Part shown: positions 42,955-54,380 of the stretch, one piece after another
Position numbering within the stretch: the first letter of the stretch is position 1
Layout: each line of letters begins with the position of its first letter
DNA from: Tricholoma matsutake
Lineage: Eukaryota > Basidiomycota > Agaricomycetes > Agaricales > Tricholomataceae
NCBI GenBank assembly: GCA_026075535.2
Contig: AP026538.1
Location: 7,564,001-7,628,000, forward strand
DNA: 64,000 bases
Reading direction: 5' to 3'
The notes under the pieces: generated by a model
What the model was told of the DNA's origin: nothing
Database searches by the model: none
What the model saw: only the letters and a program-made list of their open reading frames with translations
Made by a program: the position numbers and the translations under genes

Positions 42955-43371
42955 GCCTCGGACTACAGTATTTAAGCTTAGTTAGTTTTGCCTTGTATTC
43001 CTCAGTTTGTATATTGACATAGACTCGACTTTATCCTGCCAATCTAAACCTCCTTCTACTCCAACCTCAGTTCTCTAAGAGTCTGAACTCCATTCAACTC
43101 GACCTCTAGTCTCCCTCTGAAGTTCTAACCTCACCTGAACTTAACCTAAGTCCCTCTGTACTCCTCCCTGCATTTACCCACACTTTCCCACTCCTACCCC
43201 TAAAGAAATTAGGACACCAGATGAGGTGAAGGGCGCAGCTTCTTACAAGCTGAAGCCAAGTCCTTTCTGTTTCCCCTCCAGCAGAATCTGCATCGACCCG
43301 ACAACTCCCACTATTATCACCCACAGTGTCCAATCGGATTCCGATGAGCCCTCACAGATCAGTTCTTAACA
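42955..43371 (+). repeat. Truncated 3' LTR of second chromovirus
   Basis: Identity to the 5' LTR begins abruptly at ggactacagtatttaag and runs to AGTTCTTAACA. A short internal gap occurs near 43205. CAACA follows. Confidence 0.85.
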
Positions 43372-43650
43372 CAACATCACATAGTGCCAAAGAAGCTTTC
43401 TGGCTCGAGCATGTCGATGTTTTCACATGGTAGTTCTGAGGGAAATTTATAGATCAAATCAAATATTGTACATGTAGTAGATAGTAGAACAATATGAATC
43501 ACCCATTGAATCGGCTATGAGTTATGTGGAGAAATGTTGATGGTCAGAGTAAATTGGCAATTCACTGATGATTCACCAGCTTGAATTAGCATGTGAATCA
43601 CCCTTCAAGTTGCTTTTTGTTTGACTGCTACCATTATGTTGAAACCTTCC
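43372..43650. repeat. Right half of the older inverted-repeat element
   Basis: GATTCA/TGAATC words and the inverse of the 35886-35906 string occur here. See the left half at 35850-36249. Confidence 0.4.
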
Positions 43651-44580
43651 AAATACATCAGGAAAATTGCTTTTGTCCCCAGGGTGTCCTGGGTTACCCT
43701 AGGATGCCTTGGGACATGCCAGGGCATCCAAGGCAATTGTCTATCCTGGGCACTCTGTAGGTAAAGTGCCATTATTTGCCAGTCTTCAGGGTAGTGAATT
43801 TTGGTCCAAAGTGCTCCAGGGCACCTCAGGAATGTATGATTCATATGCTTCCTGGATAGCCTCTGACACTTGAGCAAAGGCCTGCCCTAAAGATGTCACT
43901 AACATCATTACAAATTTCTTTACCAACTTCATTATAATTGTTACAAATATGTTACTAACTTCAATACAAACCATTACTACATATGAACTTGATGAGTTCT
44001 TTGTCAGTCACTACAGGACTTGAAAAAATCCATGAGTGTAAGTAGTAATAGCTTGTTAATACACAGACAGAATTAGGCTGCAAATATAACATTAATTGAA
44101 ACTGTAAATGCATTGACTAATAAAGGACTTACAAAGTTAGTGTAATGCAGTAGCAGCTTGTTGATGCAGCTACTCATATTATTATATTAGACTATAAGTA
44201 TAGCATAAAGGGGGTCCATGAGTAATAGTTTATATTGAAGTTGGTAATTGCTTGTAATAGTTTGCATTGAAGTCAGTATAAACTGTTTATAATAGTTTGT
44301 ATTGAGGCCGTTAGTAATTGTTTGTATTGAAGTCAGTAAACAAGTTTATAGTGCAGTAGTTGAAGCTTGTTGATACCATTAGCCTGTAAATATGACATTT
44401 GTTACCCACTGTCAACACATTAATTAACAAAAGACTTACAAAATAACAAGTAGTAAAGAGGAAGTCATTACTTCTCTTGTAGAAGGCAATGGGTTTTGTT
44501 TGGTTGTGTTGTGGCCAGAAACTGTGAGGCATGAAACTAGGTGTCCACTATATCGCATCAGGCTTTTTTCATGCACAAAG
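43651..44580. other. Degenerate repeats, no gene
   Basis: 43670-43830 is dense in CCTGGG/CCAGGG/CCAAGG words. 43900-43980 holds ttacaaa..cattac units on the plus strand. 44220-44350 holds the inverse (gtaatagtttgtattgaagtcag), so arrays of opposite orientation face each other. Confidence 0.5.
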
Positions 44581-44589
44581 TCCCTACAA

Positions 44590-45117
44590 CTAGAAAGATT
44601 GTTACTGACTTCATTACAAAAGTGTTACTGAATTCATTGCAAATGGTAATTGACCTGTTACTAACCTCATTACCAATTGTTTACTTACTTCATTACAAAC
44701 TGTAATTGACTTGTTACTAACCTCATTACAATTATTTACTTACATCATTACAAACTGTTATTGACTTGTTACTAACCTCATTACAATTATTTACTTACTT
44801 CATTACAAACTGTTATTGACTTGTTACTAACCTCATTACAATTATTTACTTACTTCATTACAAACTGTTATTGACTTGTTACTAACCTCATTACAATTAT
44901 TTACTTACTTCATTACAAACTGTTATTGACTTGTTACTAACCTCATTACAATTACTTACTTACTTCATTACAAACTGTTATTGACTTGTTACTAACCTCA
45001 TTACAGTTATTTACTTACATCATTACAAACTGTTATTGACTTGTTACTCACCCATTACAATTGCTTACTTACTTCATTATAAACTGTTATTGACCTGTTA
45101 CTAACCTCATTACAAAT
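44590..45117 (+). repeat. 55-bp tandem array
   Basis: The unit ttgacttgttactaacctc + attacaattatttacttac + ttcattacaaactgtta repeats about nine times, most regularly between 44700 and 45060. The flanks are more diverged. Confidence 0.85.
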
Positions 45118-45210
45118 TGTTTACTTCATTACAATTGTTTACTTCATTACAATTGTTTACTTCATTACAATTGTTTACTTCATTACAATTGTTTACTTAC
45201 TTCATTACTA
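45118..45210 (+). repeat. 18-bp tandem array
   Basis: cattacaattgtttactt repeats about five times directly after the 55-bp array and looks like an amplified sub-part of it. Confidence 0.8.
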
Positions 45211-45706
45211 TTGTTGGCATACTAGGTTTTTGGGTCTTTACAACTTGTCTACTGAGTTTGAGTTATTAGGGTTTTTATGTTCTTTCGTATGTACAAAATA
45301 ACTACAAAAGAAAAACTAATATGTACAGAAAGTCCCTGGGGCCTCCTCATCATCCATGTCGTCTCATCTCCATCATCCCATCATCCCCATTGTCTCAGTC
45401 GTGGGTGTATCATGTCAGCATATGTCTCTGGCAGTAGTATACTTCCTAAAAATGAACAAAATAGATTATTTAGTTGAAAAGAACAAGGAACAGAGAAAAG
45501 AACTTATCTAGGGCCCAAACAATGCAATTGTTGTTTGGGCCTGCATTGCACCCAAGAGGGTTTGTTGGTGGCCATTAGTGGCTCTTGCTGGCATGGGAAT
45601 GTGCATGGGAGTCGTGGTGGTGGATGTTGATGGAGTTAAAAGGTGGTACTAGTGAGGTGAAAGGGAGGATGGCAGTGTTGTCAAAGGTGGTTATTATTCT
45701 AAGTTG
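45211..45706. other. Non-coding flank, related to the 54381-56028 element
   Basis: No gene is recognised. The phrases gggcccaaacaatgcaa and gtttgggcc, and the following ttgttggtggcc-type DNA, resemble parts of the hAT-type element at 55140-55210 and 55470-55560. This suggests an older copy of that family. Confidence 0.4.
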
Positions 45707-45732
45707 ATTCACTTGTATAGAATAAGTCATGT

Positions 45733-45757
45733 GAGTGCCCCATGGGCAAGGGGGAAC
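45733..45757 (+). repeat. Left terminal inverted repeat of P-like element
   Basis: 25 bp, an exact inverse of 51739-51763. The core CCCCATGGG is itself palindromic. Confidence 0.85.
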
Positions 45758-46078
45758 CAGGCCATTGTTCCATGACCCAAGGTAGGGGGGGGGGGTCTGG
45801 CCCAAAGAGCTTAAAATTTTTACTATTTTTAGCCCAAAACGCAACACATTAGAGATTTCATTGACATTGCTTCAACTTTGAACGTCTTACACATTCTGAA
45901 CACAATAAAAATGATTTTTTTGGCTCACTCCTATGTGCTGGTATCAAAACACAACATTTACCTTGACACCAGTGGTTCAATGACGAAGACAAAAGTAGGC
46001 TTTTAAAGGCTCTCAACTATTTCAGACATGTAAAGTGCTTTTTAGAAGAATAAAGGGCCTAAATATGATGTTTTGACA

Positions 46079-49000
46079 ATGGCATGCTGTCCACTGTGTG
46101 GTGAAGAAGTGCAAGTCAGTACAGCAGGTCCGCAAGGGCTCAAGCAACACCAAGGGAAGAAGAAATGTCTGCAAAACATTGAAAAGAAGAAGAAAGACAA
46201 ACAAAATGGGAAGAACTTGACCTTATTCTCTTTTCTGTGATGTCAGGACAAGGGGGAGACAACTGATGCCAGGGTCACTAGAGAGGCTGCAAGCTCATCT
46301 CATATCATGGTTGGCCCATCCGTTGCAACTCAATTACCAGGAAGCGCAGCCAGGGATGATAAAACAGTGGGGGCCGGGAAGGTGAGGGAAGAGGGAGGCT
46401 TGCCGGTGGACAAGAAAAGGCTGAAGGGCTGTCAAGATGGTTGGTTCCAGCTGGATCGACTGCATGCTGCGATAGAAAACATCCCAAGCAACATTTCAGA
46501 AGGAAAGCAAGGAGATGAGCTAGCAGGATATAATCGGAGTGCCGCTCTGACAATCTGCGCTGAAATCACTCTCGACAAGCTCTGAGAGAACATCAACCCT
46601 AGTTTGGATAGAATGCTGGGTTTTGGGAGACCGAAGAACAAGATACAAGAAATCATCTGATGTGGCCCCATGGGGGTGGAGGGTTTCTTTGAATATCTTG
46701 AGGTGCTCATTGAGAATGGAGGGGTTGTTGCCAGTTTGATAGAGGACAAGATCACCACCTTGATCAATGCAATTACTGAGTAAGTCATCTTCAATCTAAG
46801 TGTTGTGAACGTACTCACCATTTCATAAGATTACAACAAGCAACATGGGGTTCCTGCAACACCACTCAGCCATCTCATGATCTACCAGAGATCCAGAGCC
46901 ATCCCCTTGAGGTTGCAGACAGCGACGATGAGATAGTGTTCACCAGAGCAACCCAAGTGAAGTCAGTGAACATTAAGAAGAGGAACTGTTTGGGCACATA
47001 CCTCAAGATGCCAGATGGCGTACTCGCATACAGTGCCTATCCCTTCATGCTTCACGAGGTCTACACATTACCATGGAACATCCACATCATCCAACATCGA
47101 ATGTCAATACAGTCAATAAAATGTTCAGGAGAGCTTCAAGGATCACAGTCAGAGTCGTGTCGAGAATGCAACTTGCTCCTGACTCACCAAATTGTTGAGG
47201 GTATTCTAGACAGGATTTGAGATGGAATACATGCAAATACCACCTACATGTACCAGCCGATTGGAGGTCTGATTGAGCTCCTCTGAAAGAAAAATGCTAT
47301 GGTGGACAGCATGCGATTCAAGCAGCTGTTGATTTCACGGACGATGGCAACACGGGGATGGACTATAGGCCAATATGAACAGCTGGTGATGGCGATGAGT
47401 GAAGGCTCAGTCAACCATTTGGATGCAGTACTTCGGGCAGGAATCAACCAAGGAGTGGGGGTAAGAGGGATGATGGAGATACTTGATCATGCACAGAAGG
47501 GTTTATATAAACTGAAAAACTTCACAGAGGAGGAAATGTCTCATGGTCTGCTCTTCCTTTGGCTCGGCAGTGCCCGTGTGGCAAATCTTGCACACCAGGC
47601 ACTTGGCTCACCAGGATTGTCCACCTTATGTTGTGGGTCTGCTGTAATTCCATTATCCCCCTCAGCCGGAGTTCCATTGAGGGTAGAAATTCAGCGTAAT
47701 CTTCAAGCAGCTTTCAAGACCTCACATGGGGATAATGGGTGTGGGTATGTCCTTATGATCGACAAGATCAAAGTGGAGGAGCAGATGCAGTGGGACCCAT
47801 CATCAAATAAGATCCTCAATTTGTGTCGTGAGCACACAAAGCATGTGGGGGTGGATTTTTGTTCAGTCAATGATGCCAAGGCACTCATCGAAGGGATTTT
47901 ATATGGTGACATTCATCACGCCACTGAGGTAAGTCCTGATCAATGTCATTTTATTCAAATAACAAAGTGATGTGATGGTTGATCTAGGCAACGGTCTTCT
48001 CGATTGGGATACTTTCCAAAAACAAGCACGTGTCAGGCTCATGACCATTCATTGCAGCTGGTACATGTAAACAGGAGGATGGTGATGAGCATGCTCGCCT
48101 CATCTCAAATGTTATCGATGCTTGCAATTCTGAGGAGTCCGTCATTGGATGCCCATTATTTTCTATCGCCTCTGATGGTGAAAGTTGACAAGGCTCAGCT
48201 CTCACTCAACTGACACATAAGAAGCTGCTTGATCCCTCGTCTGCACTCTATGCCCAGGTAGGAAAACTGCGGCTGATGAATCTTCTGGTGGGTGAAAACG
48301 ATGTCACTGCTGATAAGGATCCAAAACATGTCATCAAGCAGTGTCAAAACTTCTCTATATGCAAATCAGGTGTCATGGTCAATGGCTTTGTTATTACTCC
48401 AGGGCTGCTCCGGTTTCACCTCCAGGCCAACAAAGTTCCCTCCCACCAAATCGACTACTTGCTAAACCCAACAGATCGTCAGGATGTCCCGCTATGTTAT
48501 ACTTTGATGAAAGAGATTTGGTCTCTACCTGCTCCAGCACCAATGGACAAACTGAGCTTCGTATTAGCAAGAAATGCTCTCATAATGCTTGGATCTTTCT
48601 TTCGCCATCTTGTCCTTCCATATGTGCAGGTGACCTTGTCATTACATGAACAACTGGCCCATCTCAGTGCTGCAGCCCACCTCACAGCATTTCTTTTCAC
48701 ATCCAATGGAGCTCGAAGCAAGGCGATGCCATCGTTAACTTACAAGGACATCATAATCCTTGTCAAGAACCCTTTTTTTAGCATTGCAAAAGCAAAAATC
48801 AGCACACCAGACATGGAATTTTATATTATTCTCCTAGGAACTGACCATCTCGAGTCCATATTTGGCATTGTGCAATCAATTGTTGGAAACGATGCCAATG
48901 CAGATCTTCTTACCCTAACTTATCAACTCTCACATGTGGTTGAATGCCTCAATATTTTTGCCGAGCATCCAAGTTGGGATTGCGGTACCCAACAACTCAA

Positions 49001-51560
49001 CCTCTGTGGGATTGAAGATGGGAATGGCAACATCATCATGAAGGCAGATCACATTTCCCCACAGTCCTGGGTAGGAGATGTCAGCCTCCAGAACATATCC
49101 ATCATCACCTCGTGGAATCACGGTTGTCAAATTGTCGAATTAGAATCCCCATCTGCAGGAATTGCAGAAGCATTGCTGCAGCTGGAGAAGGAGGGACACA
49201 ACCTTATGTTTCCATTTGGACAACACACCGAGGATGACTTTCAGGACTCCAATGATGAGGAAGAAAGGGAAACCCCTGCCATTGTGCCAGAACCTCTCAG
49301 TGCTCAAGCTGCTGCAGAGGTCATCTCGACAACCCCATTAGGTGAAGGGGAAACTCCACTGCTCGACTTGGAGGATCATGCAGCAGTTGAAACCAGCCAA
49401 GATGGTCAAGGAAAGTTTAGCCCACTCATTGACATTGGGAATGGAAAGATGGTCCCAAAGCCCCAGGTTTTACGTGAGCTTGAAAGAGCAATGTTTTCTA
49501 AGATTCCTGGCTTGACGGATTGTCTTGGCTGCTGTGCAGGGCTATCTCGCTACACAAAGACAACCCTCCCTCCCTGCTCACCAACTGTTGTTGATTCAAC
49601 ATCCAAAGAGTTCCTGACCATTGGCGACCCTGTGGCTACACTCATCCAGTGCAAGGGTCATTTCTTCCTGGCTGTTGTCCAGATAAACAATATCTTGTTT
49701 GACTCATCACCCATTCTCGAGATAAATCCCAGATTTCTGATGGAGCCGGCAGTTACTGTGCAGTTCAGATTTACTGACTTGTCAAAGTCTCTAGCAATGA
49801 TCCTGACATTGATGGTGCCAACTGGAAATGGGACCACAAGATGGAAAAGAGTGTGATGAAAACCAAGGGCTCATTCATCCAAGTCATCAGTCCTGCCATT
49901 GCCATTCCCAAGGTCAACCTTCCTCTTTATTTCTTCTGCACTGATGAGTTGCGAGTGATCGCAGCCTCTCTCGTTTGTTCTATCCCATTGCAAGATTAAA
50001 GTCAACTCCCCAGCCTTTGCAAGTGAACAGATCATTTCCCTTATCGCACAAAGAGTGGTATATCTTTATTATTATGACATAATGAGCTCTATGTTAACTA
50101 TTCCTCAGGAGATGCGGCTTTTATATGTGAGGTTGAACTCAATGAGTGACAAGTGACTGGGCCTGGAAGTGCTCAGCCTGATCATTGTAATCAATGCCGG
50201 CCAGCTGTTCCATGGGACACCAGCAAAATACCCAAAATCCTTGAGCATGTTGCTGCCCACCTCCTGTATGACAACACAGTTGACACATCCCAGGAACTTT
50301 GCGGCTTGTGCATGCGGCCATCCCCCCTATGTGTATTCTATTTACGAAAGGGAAAGGGAGTTGGAACTGCACCACAGATTGATTTGCACACATCATGCTG
50401 CCCAAACCTCGCTGGCAAGTTCTTGTACTCTGCAGCATCCACCAAACAAATGAATTCACCCTGTACTAATGTTCCGGTCACCTGTCCGCTGTGCCCATCA
50501 ACGTCAGGAAGTGTTTGGAAGTATAACATGAGGACCCACCTCACAAAGTACCATCCATCGATCCGTGACACTGATATTCTTCAAGCCTGCATCATTAGCG
50601 AGTCAGAAAAGGTGGCTCTCAAGCTGCAATGGGACACGCGTCACAAGATCAAGTCACATCGAAAATGGCGTAACATTACTTCACCTCTAACAATCTTGGA
50701 AGTCCACAGCTCGTGTCAAGCCCTGTTGTAAGTTTTCCTTCATTCCATCAGATTGCATCTCATAGCTGTGCTAGCACAACATGGCCACTCTCAACCCCCG
50801 ACAATGCTGCCAACCTTGACACACTTCAACTTGATGAAGTGGAAGCCCTCAATGAATGCGAGGCTGAGGAGACAAGTTCTGAAAGCGAGACAGACAGTGA
50901 GGGTGATGAAGACAGCAAGGAAATGGAAACAGAAGAACAATATGCTGGCGAAGAGGAGGACGAACCCGATTCTTATGAAGAAAACCATATTCCAACCAGC
51001 ATATTTCTTGCACCGACCTCACCAAATGTCGAGGAACTTGAAGCAACAGCGGAGGTCAACACGGTGATGAATGTGGACGTTGATGCCCCCACTAGTCTTG
51101 ACACTCCAATAAACCATCTTGATGAGCCTACCCTGAGTCATGGTCTGAGTTTCCATCCATATACCTTGGTAATAACTGACCTCGCTTTCTGTTAACCATA
51201 GACATGATGGAGGTTTCTCAATTACTCACCATAAACCAAACTGAGTTCACGATTGATGCAGAACTGACACAGCGAGGGCAGACACGGTGAACATGGGATA
51301 TGATGGAAGTCACGGCTTGTATTTGTGGGATACCTGTCGATAGCAGCTCAAGAAATTCTAATGTTGCCATCCAATGTGGGTATAAAGGGTGCGAGACATT
51401 GTGGGTATGTTGTTCTTGCTTTCTGTTGCTCTCCGATGTGCAATTGATGAGTTGGCCATTCATAGTTCCATCTGGATTGCCTCAACTTTGATGTGGCACC
51501 TTGAAATTGGCATTGTTCGAACCATGTTCAACCCACTAAGCGTCAACATCAATAGAGGGA
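46079..51560 (+). pseudogene. P-element/THAP9-like transposase with zinc and PHD fingers
   Basis: The protein is read in several exons. At the N-terminus, MACCPLCGEEVQ with H and C further on forms a C2HC finger (46079-46190). A helical region follows (46256-46780), then the core. Core acidic motifs are YVLMIDKIKVEEQMQWD (Asp codon 47761), DKDPKHVIKQCQNF (Asp codon 48318) and LLGTDHLESIFGIVQS (Glu codon 48852). These match the D..W, DPpH..KN and QD.LE.lF..iR motifs of P transposases. After the core come an acidic linker, zinc fingers (HCNQC at about 50188, CGLC, CPLC...YNMRTHLTKYH at about 50490-50555), an acidic region and a PHD finger (CICG through WHCSNH, 51320-51530). Introns such as 47931-47987 keep frame. 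About seven TGA codons interrupt it at likely arginines. Confidence 0.6.
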
Positions 51561-51738
51561 CCCGAAAAATGATGTCTTTCTTACTAATTCTTAGTTCCAA
51601 TAAAATTTGCTCATGTTTTTTTGTGAAACTTCCTTTTTCAGCCTGACATTTCCTTTTTTGGAAGGTAGGGGAGGGGGGGGGGGTCAGACCGCCACCCATT
51701 AAAAAATTTGCCTACCCTGGGCAATTTTTGTAATCCCA

Positions 51739-51763
51739 GTTCCCCCTTGCCCATGGGGCACTC
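51739..51763 (-). repeat. Right terminal inverted repeat of P-like element
   Basis: Exact inverse of 45733-45757. Confidence 0.85.
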
Positions 51764-51787
51764 TACTCACAGTATTTTAATTCACTT

Positions 51788-52094
51788 AAACATCATCCCC
51801 GACAACGACGACTATGGATGACACACCACCTGCACCCATCCCCTCGAGCAACTGCTGCATGGGGCTGCAAGATCGCCATGTCATGCATAATCTCGCATTG
51901 ACAACTGTTGACCACAGTGGTCACATGAACAACCCGTGAGAACACTGTGCCCCATGGGGCACATTGACTTATCTTTACAACTTGAATTTGAGCCTGGTAA
52001 TTAGGCATTGGCACAGGTTGGGGTAACCCATGCGGGTCACAGCTATGGGTATCTCCGGGTACGGGTATGGGTCACACTTTTGTCACCCGTGACC
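51788..52094. other. Non-coding flank with palindrome
   Basis: Contains an 18-bp perfect palindrome centred on CCCCATGGGG (51946-51963), which equals two P-like TIR tips head to head. From about 52003 a taggcattggcacagg-type start resembles hAT ends (compare 27693), but no partner end was found. No gene is seen. Confidence 0.45.
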
Positions 52095-52715
52095 CGCACT
52101 TAACCCACCTTCTGTATGAGTATGTTTTTGGTTGCTCTAGATCTTAAGTGAGTCCTGGTCTGTTTTATATGATATTAGGCTTATTCTGACTCTATTTAGA
52201 TGTTGTTTGATGGTCCTGATTAGACAAGAGGCCAGCACCTACTCCTTCTTTTGCAACAACCACATCTTTGTCAGTAGGGGCTCGATATGAGTACTTGAGA
52301 TCTTAGTAAGTTCTCATCTGTTTGCTATGATCTTAGGCTTATTCTGACTCTGTTTAGGTGTCGTTTGAAGGTCCCACTTAGACGAGAGGCCAGCGCTTAC
52401 TCATTCTTTCGCAACAACTACATCTTTGTCAGTAGGGGCTTGATATGAGTACTTGAGATCTTAGTAAGTTTGCATCTGTTTGATATGATCTTAGGCTTAT
52501 TCTGACTCTGTTTAGGTGTCATTTGAAGGTCCCACTTAGACGAGAGGCCAGCGCTTACTCATTCTTTTGCAACAACCACATCTTTGTTAGTAGGGGCTTG
52601 ATATGAGGTACTTGAGATCTAAGTTCTCATCTGTTTGATCTGATCTTAGGCTTATTCTGACTCTATTCAGGTGTTGTTTGAAGGTCCCAATTAGATGAGA
52701 GGCCAGCATAGGTTA
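52095..52715 (+). repeat. 157-bp tandem repeat, about four copies
   Basis: The landmark gaggccagc occurs at 52228, 52385, 52543 and 52698 (spacing 157, 158, 155). The units also share cttattctgactctgttta and catctttgtcagtaggggc. The middle two copies are the most alike. There is no coding content. Confidence 0.88.
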
Positions 52716-53050
52716 GACATTGCATAGTGGTAGAGTAGAATACAGTAGTGTATCATTAGTGTATCATGTAATGTCATATAATCTACTTTTAGATTGTTAT
52801 AAAATTGATTTAAAAATTACATTGACATTGTTGAAATGCTCAGAGGTGCAAATACAGTATAATATCATATGGCACAGGACACATCATAGGGTACTCCAGG
52901 GCACTTGATGGGTCCTGGGAAATAACCTTTAACCCTGGGAAAGCTTGTGTCAAAAAGTGGTTTTCCTGATGTACATCTGAAATACCATAGGAATTTGTAC
53001 AATTACAATTCAAGTTCCCCAAAACCTGGATTCCTCATCTGTCTCTTCTA

Positions 53051-53709
53051 AGGTAGAGGACATCCACAACCTGCCAATGTCACATGCCATTCCAAAATGG
53101 GTGAAGTAAGACAAAATTGCATTGTGAAAGCAACACAACACCAATATGGGTAATCTAATCAATAAAAGGTGTGCTAATAGTGATAAAAAGATGCCTGAGA
53201 TAGGTAGTTTCATGTAAAATGTAGATTATGGAGTGCTATTTCCCTGTTGACGCATTCTGAGTGTGTCGCATCATGAAACTTGAAATTAGTCATTCAGTTC
53301 ATGTCAGCTTGCCTAAAGCTGTTGTGTACAACCAATTCATATGTATACAAAGAGATTTTATAGAGCAAACTTTGAATATCTTTTGTTTTTGTGTCTCCTG
53401 GACTTGTTCTTTAGATACATCTGAATTGGTTGTGCACAACAGCTTTAGGCAAGCTGACATGAACTGAATGACTAATTTTGAGATTTGTGATGCAATGCAC
53501 TCAGAATGCATCGATGTGAAATAGCACTCCATAATCTACATTTTACATGAAACTACCTATCTCAGGCATCTTTTTATCACTATTAGCACACCTTTTATTG
53601 ATTAGATTACCCATATTGGTGTTGTGTTGCTTTCACAATGCAATTTTGTCTTACTTTGCCTGTTTTGGAATGGCACATGATGTTGGTGGGTTGTGGATGT
53701 CCTCTACTT
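53051..53709. mobile_element. Foldback element, 659 bp, probable TA target
   Basis: About 300 bp at each side are inverted copies (53051-53350 against 53410-53709), with a loop of about 60 bp. The ends read AGGTAGAGGACATCC and the inverse of AAGTAGAGGACATCC, and TA stands on both sides (53049-53050, 53710-53711), as in Tc1/mariner targets. It is non-coding apart from mirror-image chance frames. It interrupts the C-terminus of the hAT transposase. Confidence 0.75.
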
Positions 53710-54380
53710 TACCTCATCTTCCAACTCAGTCTCATCAACTTCTTTCTGAGGTCCCACCTGCTCTTCACTTCCCATTTGCTTCTGAACAATCTTAATGGTT
53801 TCTGAAAGTCCTGAATAGAGTGGAGTTTTGGCCCAAGATCCAACTGCAACTTGAGCCTTGAAGGTCTGTGGGCTGGTGTTATGCTGAAGGTGATTGATCT
53901 CAAGCCTTCCAACTGAGAATGCACATTCAGCATCCACTGATGATGCTAAAAGAGTGTCTGAGTAGGAGCAAAAATGAGGATTATTACACTTACCTGGTGC
54001 TGAGCAAAAATCAAGCCCCATCTTTGCTAACCAAGGTCGCTGCTCAATGGCTTGATGCCAGCCAGTACTTCATGATTCCTCCAGCCTCCTTGATATTTGA
54101 AAGCTGGATGACTGGATCTGCCAGATAAGTTGCAATAGTATCTGGATTTTGATTCTCTCAGGTTCTGTTGCAACAACCCACTTGGACTACAGTAAGTCTA
54201 AGATTTGGCAGCATAAATTAAAGCTCACCTTGCCCCTACAAGGATCAGGGGCAGGAGGTAATGCCTCTGAGTTCTCTCCCTTGTATGTTTCATCCCAATG
54301 CTCGATAACCATCTTCTTGATATCTCATATTTGTGCTGCTGTCCAACCATGGTCTTTGAACCATTTTAGTTTCTTGTCAG

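Larger units (their letters stand above)
36250..43371 (+). mobile_element. Second Ty3/gypsy chromovirus, rearranged 3' end
   Basis: The 5' LTR starts TGTCAAGAACCG at 36250 and ends AGTTCTTAACA at 36955. The 3' end of the element shows the same ending at 43371. CAACA flanks both ends (36245-36249 and 43372-43376). Gag, protease, RT, RNase H, integrase and chromodomain follow in order, with about a dozen premature stops. The 3' LTR keeps only its last 415 bp or so; in place of its start lies a segment with an antisense ORF. Confidence 0.85.
45715..51779 (+). mobile_element. 6-kb TIR element with P-like transposase (candidate new family)
   Basis: A perfect 25-bp inverted repeat (45733-45757 and 51739-51763, starting GAGTGCCCCATGGGC) brackets a single multi-exon gene. 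Outside the repeats, at 18 and 16 bp, stands the same 8-mer ATTCACTT (45707-45714 and 51780-51787), which I take as the target duplication. Inside each end lies a G-run (45785-45795 and 51668-51683). An 8-bp duplication fits P or hAT elements; the encoded protein points to P. Confidence 0.65.

Noticed and set aside
44590..45210. CRISPR-like direct repeats
   Set aside because: Repeats are head to tail without unique spacers, and the genome is eukaryotic.
53010..53795. Hydrophobic small proteins on both strands (MKLPISGIFLSLLAHL)
   Set aside because: Same explanation: mirror frames of the foldback at 53051-53709.
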